From the NCBI GenBank assembly GCA_052389755.1, contig JBQTHP010000107.1:1-26779 (forward strand): a DNA stretch of 26,779 nt, read 5' to 3'. A program made the position numbers and the translations under genes. The DNA is from JBQTHP01 sp052389755 (GTDB taxonomy: Bacteria > Pseudomonadota > Gammaproteobacteria > Steroidobacterales > Steroidobacteraceae). The stretch's first letter is position 1; each line of letters begins with the position of its first letter. This document shows, in pieces, positions 22,086 to 26,779 of the stretch. The notes below the pieces were generated by a model. That model saw nothing but the letters and a program-made list of their open reading frames with translations, was not told where the DNA came from and ran no database searches.

Positions 22086-22091
22086 AGTATA
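22086..22091 (-). promoter_or_regulatory. -10-like TATACT before the cassette 13 antitoxin
   Basis: TATACT on the reverse strand, 19 bp upstream of the antitoxin ATG, between the ribosome-binding site and attC-14. No clear -35. Confidence 0.35.
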
Positions 22092-22121
22092 ACGCCGACG
22101 CCAAACGGAGCCGCCCTCGTC

Positions 22122-22247
22122 GGCTAACGATCGCGTTGAGCGGCCGGACGTGCCGCTTGCATGCGCGACGAGCGCGCATACTTTTCCCCGCGCGCTCGTC
22201 GCGCCAATCACCGCCGTGTCACGGTCCGCTCCAACGCGTAGTTAGAC
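22122..22247 (-). repeat. attC-14
   Basis: 126 bp, standard family. Its apical stem GCGACGAGCGCGC/GCGCGCTCGTCGC is perfect over 13 bp, the best of the family. Left box GGCTAAC (22122-22128), right box GTTAGAC (22241-22247). Confidence 0.94.
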
Positions 22248-22469
22248 GGCGGCAATGACTGCGCGTCGAAGTGCCTGCGGCAGTTCAATCTCAGCAAAGT
22301 AGTCCTCGGGATAGAGGTAGTCCTCACCCGACTCATCGACGATACGCAGTTGCCGATGCTTCGCTGCGTCACGATCGGGGAGTACCTGGTAGAGCTTCCG
22401 AGGCTCAAGGGAGACCTCGTACCCTTTGTTCCTGATACAAACTACGAAGCGTTTCCGTGCGTTTGCCAT
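22242..22469 (-). CDS. Cassette 14b: small conserved protein, function unknown
   Basis: A 75-residue protein rich in beta-type sequence (RFVVCIRNKGYEVSLEPRKLYQVLPDRDAAKHRQLRIVDESGEDYLYPEDYFAEIELPQAL). The LYQVLPD...RIVDESGEDYLYP pattern recurs in many bacteria as a small stand-alone protein without assigned function. It follows the 77-residue gene with a 5-nt gap. The stop TAA is inside the attC-14 R'' box. Confidence 0.78.
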   Translation of the reverse strand: MANARKRFVVCIRNKGYEVSLEPRKLYQVLPDRDAAKHRQLRIVDESGEDYLYPEDYFAEIELPQALRRAVIAAV

Positions 22470-22474
22470 AAGCG

Positions 22475-22708
22475 CTAATCCAAGTAGCGTTTGATCTTGA
22501 GTTCTTTGCGACCGATGCCGGTGGCCTCGTACCAGTGTAACTCGGCTAGGCGTGTACTACCGTCCGCAAGTCTCACCGTGGCAGCTCCCTTGCGCTTCCG
22601 CCAGCGACCGCGGCCGTATGCCTTTCGAAGTCTCGGTAGTTCGCGGATTGCACGGCCGCTCGCGAATGTTTCGATGTCGGCGATTGGGCCAGTGACGGTG
22701 AAGTCCAT
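22475..22708 (-). CDS. Cassette 14a: small basic protein, function unknown
   Basis: A 77-residue basic protein (DFTVTGPIADIETFASGRAIRELPRLRKAYGRGRWRKRKGAATVRLADGSTRLAELHWYEATGIGRKELKIKRYL). The GRGRWRKRKG...AELHWYEATGIG core is a small family I have seen in environmental genomes, never with a function. With the next gene it forms a tightly packed pair resembling the layout of a two-gene toxin-antitoxin unit. Confidence 0.78.
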   Translation of the reverse strand: MDFTVTGPIADIETFASGRAIRELPRLRKAYGRGRWRKRKGAATVRLADGSTRLAELHWYEATGIGRKELKIKRYLD

Positions 22709-22748
22709 GGCCGAGTGTCGGAAGGCGCCACGACGCGGTCAAGCCGCC

Positions 22749-22874
22749 GTCTAACGATCGCGTTGGACGGCCGGACGTGCCGCTTCACCACGCGACGAGC
22801 GCGCATGCTCTCTTCCGCGCGCTCGGCGCGCTAACCACTGCCGTGCCACGGTCCGCTCCAACGCGTAGTTATAC
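22749..22874 (-). repeat. attC-15
   Basis: 126 bp, standard family, with the left inner box changed to GTTGGACGG. Left box GTCTAAC (22749-22755), right box GTTATAC (22868-22874), complementary to GTATAAC of attC-16. Confidence 0.94.
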
Positions 22875-23210
22875 GCCCTGCCTGTTCACATAAAGGTGCG
22901 TGACCACTTCGCGGAAGGTATGCCGCTCGAACTCCTCAGCAAACTCATCCGTGATCTGTGAATCGACGATCTCTTCCAGCGCCATGATGCTTTCAACCCA
23001 ATCGAGAGAAACCTTACGTGCTAGCGGCGCCTCCTTAGCCCATGCGATTACTTCGCCCATCGCCGTATCGGGGCGCAGCTGCTTAATACGAGGACCGACC
23101 AGCGGAACAAAGGCCAATGCTGCTTCCTCGGCTATGTCGCGCAGGTGCGGCTTAAAATGCAGCCTAATGCGCGCGGCCCAAAGCTCCTGGTCAGACGCGG
23201 ACGCAGGCAT
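22869..23210 (-). CDS. Cassette 15: hypothetical protein
   Basis: A 113-residue soluble, largely helical protein (SASDQELWAARIRLHFKPHLRDIAEEAALAFVPLVGPRIKQLRPDTAMGEVIAWAKEA, then EEFERHTFREVVTHLYVNR). No family recognised. ATG at 23210, 18 bp inside the boundary. The stop TAA is in the attC-15 R'' box. Confidence 0.72.
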   Translation of the reverse strand: MPASASDQELWAARIRLHFKPHLRDIAEEAALAFVPLVGPRIKQLRPDTAMGEVIAWAKEAPLARKVSLDWVESIMALEEIVDSQITDEFAEEFERHTFREVVTHLYVNRQGV

Positions 23211-23227
23211 AACCGAGTACGCCGGGC

Positions 23228-23356
23228 GTATAACTCCCGCGTTGAGCGGCCGGGCACTGCCGCATGAGGCTGCGCCCGCGCGCGCATGCGCAGCAGATGC
23301 GCGCGCCAGCGCTGAACCCCTTCCGTATCACGGTCCGCTCCAACGCGTAGTTAGAC
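23228..23356 (-). repeat. attC-16
   Basis: 129 bp, second subtype of the main family (apical stem GCGCGCAT/ATGCGCGC). Left box GTATAAC (23228-23234), right box GTTAGAC (23350-23356). Confidence 0.94.
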
Positions 23357-23863
23357 GACGATTTGAGCATCGAAATCCCGAATGAGCTGCTGCAACAAGT
23401 GCAGATAACGTCGGCAGGACGCCGTGGCAGGCTCCGTATCAAAAGCTAATGATCGCTTTTCGACTTCAAGAGGCGGAGTGCCCGGAACGCCGGACCAAAA
23501 ATCGAAAGAACCGCCACCAGCTTCCATTTCCGCTTGAAGCCGCCATGCTGGCAACGACTCAGTTGAGATACTTACGGCTGGGCCGTCCTCATGCACAGTT
23601 AGCCGTCGTTGCTCATTATGAAATCGCATGAGCACGCGATCGTCGTCCGAGAGTGCCGCGAACCAAGACGGAAACCAAGCATCGTACTGCGGTTTGGCCT
23701 CGAACTGGAGCTTCAGCGTGACACATCGGGCCGCACTCAGGAATGCACTCAGATAAAAATCGCTAGTCTCACCGTGTCCCTTGACGATTCGCCGTTCTTC
23801 CTCTTCAAGTCGGGTTAAGAAGAACTCGGCTTCGCGGAGTTTCTTGCGCGTTCCGTCGATCAT
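23351..23863 (-). CDS. Cassette 16: HEPN-like protein, function unknown
   Basis: A 170-residue protein. An N-terminal helical bundle (LREAEFFLTRLEEEERRIVKGHGETSDFYLSAFLSAARCVTLKLQ) leads to DRVLMRFHNEQRRLTVHEDG, in which R86-H91 fits the R-x4-H pattern of HEPN nucleases. The C-terminal half is variable and ends in a helix. HEPN proteins are often RNases in toxin or defence systems, but the motif is short and the call is tentative. The stop TAA is in the attC-16 R'' box. Confidence 0.65.
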   Translation of the reverse strand: MIDGTRKKLREAEFFLTRLEEEERRIVKGHGETSDFYLSAFLSAARCVTLKLQFEAKPQYDAWFPSWFAALSDDDRVLMRFHNEQRRLTVHEDGPAVSISTESLPAWRLQAEMEAGGGSFDFWSGVPGTPPLEVEKRSLAFDTEPATASCRRYLHLLQQLIRDFDAQIVV

Positions 23864-23884
23864 GGCGCGACGCCTCGTCTCGTC

Positions 23885-24013
23885 GTCTAACGCCCGCGTT
23901 GAGCGGCCGGGCACTGCCGCATGAGGATGCGCCCGCGCGCGCATGCGAAGCTAATGCGCGCGCCAGCGCTAAACCATTGCCGTATCACGGTCCGCTCCAA
24001 CGCGTAGTTAGCC
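23885..24013 (-). repeat. attC-17
   Basis: 129 bp, second subtype. Left box GTCTAAC (23885-23891), right box GTTAGCC (24007-24013), complementary to GGCTAAC of attC-18. Confidence 0.94.
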
Positions 24014-24412
24014 GACAGATTCGGCACGGCGTGATGCGGCGAACTTGGGTGCGACAAAACATGCAGCTGCGAACATGACCAGCAGTATCCACGCTGTAGC
24101 CTCGAACGCGGAATCAGGCAACTGAGCCCTGCTATAGAGTGCAGTCAGCCATAGCACCGAAATTGCTACGCCCAGCAAGAACGATCGGGTCGGCGCACCG
24201 ACGCTCTTGAATCGATGAGCTCCCGCTGCAAAAGCGAATGCAGCCAGTAGCCAACCACCAGCGGCAAACCATAGTGAGATGTGAAATGAGATGCTTGGGC
24301 CAACCATCGGGTCGGCTTTGCCGAGAACGTATATGTCCAGAGCGCCGCTCACGAGAAGCGTCAGAAAGGTGCCGAGTCCAAACCAGAGCGCGCCGGTGCG
24401 TGTTGCTGCCAT
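24008..24412 (-). CDS. Cassette 17: four-helix membrane protein, function unknown
   Basis: A 134-residue protein with hydrophobic helices at about residues 8-30, 43-66, 77-95 and 105-122. The polar segments are short and no motif is recognised. ATG at 24412 lies 7 bp inside the boundary. The stop TAA is in the attC-17 R'' box. Confidence 0.75.
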   Translation of the reverse strand: MAATRTGALWFGLGTFLTLLVSGALDIYVLGKADPMVGPSISFHISLWFAAGGWLLAAFAFAAGAHRFKSVGAPTRSFLLGVAISVLWLTALYSRAQLPDSAFEATAWILLVMFAAACFVAPKFAASRRAESVG

Positions 24413-24419
24413 GGCTGTC

Positions 24420-24545
24420 GGCTAACGCCGCAGTTCAGCGGCCGCGCGACCACGTGTCCAGCGCGGCGCGTGTGCATAATGAAGTGACGCACATGCGCCG
24501 CGCCCGCGACGACGTATCACGGTCCGCTGCAACTGCTTGTTCGGC
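24420..24545 (-). repeat. attC-18 (diverged)
   Basis: 126 bp. Boxes and ends follow the main family (GTTCAGCGGCCG against CACGGTCCGCTGCAAC), but the centre is unique, with a 13-bp apical stem GCGGCGCGTGTGC/GCACATGCGCCGC containing one G-U pair. Left box GGCTAAC (24420-24426), right box GTTCGGC (24539-24545), the latter mirrored by GCCGAAC of attC-19. Confidence 0.93.
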
Positions 24546-24552
24546 GACACGC

Positions 24553-24581
24553 TTGCGCCAGCTGTTAAGTGCATATACGAT
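24553..24581 (+). promoter_or_regulatory. Possible promoter of the inverted brnTA cassette
   Basis: TTGCGC (24553-24558) and TACGAT (24576-24581) with 17-bp spacing, 9 bp upstream of the brnT ATG. Weak consensus match, but a forward promoter is needed because the pair runs against the array direction. Confidence 0.4.
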
Positions 24582-24590
24582 AAATAGCGC

Positions 24591-24863
24591 ATGAGCTATG
24601 ACCCCGCCAAGCGAAAGCTCAATCTGCGCAAACACGGCATCGATCTGGCGGAGTGCGACGGCGTTTTCGATGAGCCGATGCTCACCCGAGAGGACGATCG
24701 GGAAGCGTATGGCGAGCAGCGGCTTATTAGCCTGGGATGGCTCAAGAGCCGAGTTGTCGTCCTGGTGTGGACGGATCGAGAAGATGAGCCACACCTGATT
24801 TCATGTAGAGAGGCTGAAACCCATGAGCAAGAAGCGTACTTCCGCGCGTTCCCGAAAGCGTGA
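24591..24863 (+). CDS. brnT: Cassette 18: BrnT toxin
   Basis: A 90-residue BrnT-type ribonuclease toxin: SYDPAKRKLNLRKHGIDLAECDGVFDEPMLTREDDREAYGEQRLISLGWLKSRVVVLVWTDREDEPHLISCREAETHEQEAYF. The N-x-x-KHGI start, ED.R..YGE.R, and ISxREAxxxExxxY end are the family hallmarks. BrnT is a RelE-fold RNase neutralised by BrnA, and the pair autoregulates. This cassette is on the + strand, opposite to nearly all other cassette genes. The frame overlaps brnA by 41 nt. Confidence 0.92.
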   Translation: MSYDPAKRKLNLRKHGIDLAECDGVFDEPMLTREDDREAYGEQRLISLGWLKSRVVVLVWTDREDEPHLISCREAETHEQEAYFRAFPKA

Positions 24864-25107
24864 CGTGCCCTACAACCCGAAGGATCGCAAGGCAACTTCG
24901 TCATTCTGGGACGGCGCCGTTGCACATCGCGGTGTAGCGGAGCTACGCGCCAAACGCGGCCGCCCGCCCAAAGCCCCTCATGAGCGCAAGGAGCAGATTG
25001 CTCTGCGCGTCGACGCGGAGGTCCTTGCATGGTATCGAGCTCAGGGCGAGGGATGGCAAACCAGAATGAACGCCGTGTTAAAGGCATACAAGGACGCATC
25101 CGGTTGA
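24823..25107 (+). CDS. brnA: Cassette 18: BrnA antitoxin
   Basis: A 94-residue BrnA-type antitoxin. The N-terminus is disordered and basic (SKKRTSARSRKRDVPYNPKDRKATSSFWDGAVAHRG). The C-terminal ribbon-helix-helix domain has KEQIALRVDAEVLAWYRAQGEGWQTRMNAVLKAYKDA, a strong BrnA signature. It binds BrnT and the operon promoter. The ATG at 24823 lies within the end of brnT. Confidence 0.92.
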   Translation: MSKKRTSARSRKRDVPYNPKDRKATSSFWDGAVAHRGVAELRAKRGRPPKAPHERKEQIALRVDAEVLAWYRAQGEGWQTRMNAVLKAYKDASG

Positions 25108-25117
25108 GTCTTGTGTC

Positions 25118-25246
25118 GCCGAACGCCCGCGTTGAGCGGCCGGGCACTGCCGCATGAAGCTGCGCCCGCGTGCGCATGCGAAGCATATGCGCACGCCAGC
25201 GCCAAACCACTGCCGTGTCACGGTCCGCTCGAACGCGTAGTTATGC
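25118..25246 (-). repeat. attC-19
   Basis: 129 bp, second subtype with apical stem GTGCGCAT/ATGCGCAC (compensatory change relative to attC-16 and -17). Left box GCCGAAC (25118-25124), right box GTTATGC (25240-25246). Confidence 0.94.
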
Positions 25247-25460
25247 GCCATCTGTCCACTGACGTGTGAGCTGGCTTTGCTTCACTCGAGACCTCTGGTT
25301 TCAACCGAAGAGAGTTCGAATCCATAAGTTCGAGAGCGCTTGGGTCGTCGTCTTCAAGCCCCTTGCCACAGCAACATCTCGATTACGAGCACGCGTCCAA
25401 GCCATCTTGCTACCACCCAACTCTCGCGCGCAAACGTGTCAGAGCTCGAGCATGCTTGGC
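25247..25460. other. Cassette 19: cassette without a convincing gene
   Basis: The 214 bp between attC-19 and attC-20 are bounded by matching core boxes (GTTATGC and GCATAAC), so they form a genuine cassette. No convincing protein gene is present. The best array-sense frame is a 34-codon ORF (25301-25405, reverse strand) without a ribosome-binding site, and the forward-strand frame across 25266-25466 runs into attC-20. It could encode an RNA, a promoter or nothing. Base composition is lower in GC than the attC sites. Confidence 0.7.
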
Positions 25461-25586
25461 GCATAACGCCCGCGTTGAGCGGCCGGGCACGCCGCCCGCA
25501 AGCGCGACGAGCGCGCATACTTTCTTCCGCGCGCTCGGCGCGCCAACCACTGCCGTGTCACGGTCCGCTCCAACGCGTTGTTAGAC
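25461..25586 (-). repeat. attC-20
   Basis: 126 bp, first subtype. Left box GCATAAC (25461-25467), right box GTTAGAC (25580-25586). Confidence 0.94.
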
Positions 25587-25598
25587 GACGGCTTGGCG

Positions 25599-26105
25599 CT
25601 ACTGAATGTCGTCATGCATCCGCGTGTTGTGCCCTGCCGCAATCCGCCACTTCCCGTCTCGTTTGGCGAGAATCAGGGTCATGCGATACCGAAAGGTTTG
25701 ACCGGGCGAGCGCTCATCTCCCGTGAGGTTATCCCGAGCGTGAACCACTGCGACATCTGGGGCGATGAAAGTAAGGTCTTCGACGTTACTGCTAATCACC
25801 TGGCTCGCACGGTAGAAGGTTCGGTGAACTGCAGCGTGGCCCTCTTTGATCTCGGCCCTTCCCTTCCAGTACCCCCCACGCCAATTCACCCAAGCAGCGT
25901 CGTCATGGAACAATGCTGAAAATGCATCCATGTCATGGGCATTCCAAGCTTCCATAAGCCCTTCGAAAACTGTCTCTATCTCACGGCGGTCCTGCGGCGA
26001 TCCCGCTTCCATTGCCGCAGCTCCGTTTGCGGGCGGATTGAGCGCAAGTAGGAACGCTCCCGAAGCGCTGCCGAATGCAACAGTACGACGCGGAATCTTT
26101 ATCAT
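25599..26105 (-). CDS. Cassette 20: exported SnoaL-like (SgcJ/EcaC family) protein
   Basis: A 168-residue paralogue of the cassette 5 protein. Shared core: EAWNAHDMDAFSALFHDDAAWVNWRGGYWKG, then NLTGDERSPGQTFRYRM, then WRIAAGHNTRMHDDI. The signal region is unrelated: KIPRRTVAFGSASGAFLLALNPPANGAAA, with RR followed by a hydrophobic stretch and no lipobox, suggesting a soluble exported protein. The ATG at 26105 is chosen because GGAGG sits about 8 nt upstream; a frame open to 26150 exists but lacks this. Function unknown. Confidence 0.85.
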   Translation of the reverse strand: MIKIPRRTVAFGSASGAFLLALNPPANGAAAMEAGSPQDRREIETVFEGLMEAWNAHDMDAFSALFHDDAAWVNWRGGYWKGRAEIKEGHAAVHRTFYRASQVISSNVEDLTFIAPDVAVVHARDNLTGDERSPGQTFRYRMTLILAKRDGKWRIAAGHNTRMHDDIQ

Positions 26106-26157
26106 GAGAGAACCTCCACGACTGACTGTGGCAAACCGAACCGCCTTCACGTTCGTC

Positions 26158-26283
26158 GTCTAACGCTCGCGTTGAGCGGCCGGGCACGCCGCATCCATGC
26201 GCGACGAGCGCGCATCCTTTCTTCGGCGCGCTCGGCGCGCTAACCACTGCCGTATCACGGTCCGCTCCAACGCGTAGTTAGGC
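26158..26283 (-). repeat. attC-21
   Basis: 126 bp, first subtype. Left box GTCTAAC (26158-26164), right box GTTAGGC (26277-26283), complementary to GCCTAAC of attC-22. Confidence 0.94.
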
Positions 26284-26640
26284 GACATTCTTGTCGTCCA
26301 CTTCTGCGATGTACCACGCGATCGTCCATGCGCGGCGAGCGAACCTTTCTGCTTCAACAGCGGACAGTCCCGGCGCCTCAACATGAGCAATCAGATTTCG
26401 AAACCGCCGCATTTCGTGCAGCTCCTGAATTAGCGCATCATCAAAAATGCGATGAGAACTCAGATGTGCGTTTATCAGCGCCGAGATGGTCTCGTTGGGC
26501 TTTGCGCCTCGCTTTGCGCAATGACCGCGAATCACGCGTTCGAGACGGCTCCACCAATCCAGCACGAGCGCGTGCGGAGTGTTTCGGGATAGAACCGCCG
26601 CCATTTCGTCAAACGTGCGGAATTCCATCGTCGTGTCCAT
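26278..26640 (-). CDS. Cassette 21: HEPN/DUF4145-like protein
   Basis: A 120-residue helical protein. FDEMAAVLSRNTPHALVLDWWSRLERVIRGHCAKRG is followed by ELHEMRRFRNLIAHVEAPGLSAVEAERFARRAWTIAWYI. R81-NLIA-H86 is the R-x4-H motif of HEPN domains, in the expected context RxxRNxxxH after a long helix. It could be an RNase toxin or a defence-related protein; no partner gene is in the cassette. ATG at 26640; a second ATG at 26628 is possible. The stop TAA is in the attC-21 R'' box. Confidence 0.72.
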   Translation of the reverse strand: MDTTMEFRTFDEMAAVLSRNTPHALVLDWWSRLERVIRGHCAKRGAKPNETISALINAHLSSHRIFDDALIQELHEMRRFRNLIAHVEAPGLSAVEAERFARRAWTIAWYIAEVDDKNVA

Positions 26641-26658
26641 GCCGATGCCGTAAGTGTC

Positions 26659-26779
26659 GCCTAACTCTCGCGTTGAGCGGCCGGGCACTGCCGCCTGAGT
26701 CTGCGCCCGCGTGCGCATGCGAAGCAGATGCGCACGCCAGCGCTGAACGACTGCCGTGTCACGGTCCGCTCCAACGCGT
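26659..26779 (-). repeat. attC-22 (cut by window end)
   Basis: Second subtype, 121 bp visible, ending at the inner box CTCCAACGCGT; the right outer box lies just outside the window. Left box GCCTAAC (26659-26665). Apical stem GTGCGCAT/ATGCGCAC as in attC-19. Confidence 0.92.

Larger units (their letters stand above)
12505..26779 (-). mobile_element. Integron gene-cassette array, distal part (22 attC sites, 21 cassettes)
   Basis: Repeats of about 126-129 bp plus shorter variants recur after nearly every gene. Each has outer boxes of the form RYYYAAC and GTTRRRY, inner boxes (GTTGGAGC against GCTCAAC in most), and a hairpin-forming centre. Read on the reverse strand, the 5' inner box carries two extra bases with the same 6-nt spacing as in the class 1 aadA1 attC, which fixes the array direction: gene then attC, reading right to left. 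Most cargo genes are on that strand. The integrase and attI must lie beyond the right edge, if present. Known integrons recombine such cassettes through the folded bottom strand. Confidence 0.95.

Noticed and set aside
25281..25330. tRNA-like T-loop GTTCGAATCC in the gene-less cassette
   Set aside because: The flanking bases do not pair into a T stem and no acceptor, D or anticodon arms are found.
14412..26779. Recurrent peptide NYALERTV...RRARGRKYA at the start of many reverse-strand frames
   Set aside because: It is the translation of attC sites read by chance upstream of the real start codons, not a protein domain.
12505..26779. Regularly spaced repeats as a possible CRISPR array
   Set aside because: Repeats are about 126 bp with spacers of 200-1100 bp holding genes, and have integron core boxes.

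Overview
The window comes from a high-GC proteobacterium. The order tsaD-folB-folK divergent from rpsU-yqeY-dnaG-rpoD is that of Gammaproteobacteria, and a Xanthomonadales/Steroidobacterales-like soil lineage would fit. The genus cannot be fixed from sequence alone.

Left block (1-7830) is conserved core chromosome. The 3' end of a pteridine reductase gene meets a reverse-strand operon tsaD-folB-folK (tRNA t6A modification and folate synthesis). This operon is divergent from the macromolecular-synthesis operon rpsU-yqeY-(small membrane protein)-dnaG-rpoD. Well-formed sigma70-type promoters (17-bp spacers) precede rpsU and rpoD. A heptad-based inverted repeat lies between yqeY and the membrane-protein gene.

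Middle block (7840-12420) is a one-directional run of reverse-strand accessory genes: DUF4404, two membrane proteins (one DUF1304), a GNAT acetyltransferase, DUF3592, two small unknown proteins, DUF167, a broken VOC gene, an alpha/beta hydrolase, a small unknown protein and a frameshifted membrane protein. Many neighbours overlap by the 4 nt ATGA or GTGA. No integron recombination sites remain here, although the gene content resembles integron cargo.

Right block (about 12505-26779, open at the right edge) is an integron gene-cassette array on the reverse strand. It has 22 attC sites: one decayed at the left, one cut by the window end. They enclose 21 cassettes. The integrase and attI are not in the window; from attC polarity they should lie to the right, so the window shows the distal, oldest end next to rpoD. 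In 19 of 21 cassettes the R'' box of the cassette's own attC is the exact reverse complement of the core box at its other boundary, as expected if each excises as a circle. Most sites are a 126-129 bp family. Four short sites (70-102 bp) belong to cassettes that all carry exported proteins: a SnoaL-like lipoprotein, a cupin, an amidohydrolase and an intradiol dioxygenase. The other cargo is toxin-antitoxin modules (four intact: HicBA, a ParE/TIGR02574 pair, a RelE-like pair, BrnTA; three broken or chimeric), two HEPN-like proteins, membrane proteins and small unknown genes. One cassette has no convincing gene. Damage (frameshift, nonsense codon, fusions, lost attC) is concentrated at the distal left end, and damaged toxin genes keep intact antitoxin genes.

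No tRNA, rRNA, CRISPR array, insertion sequence or convincing intrinsic terminator was found. No stretch over 300 bases lacks a feature; the emptiest is the 214-bp gene-less cassette at 25247-25460.
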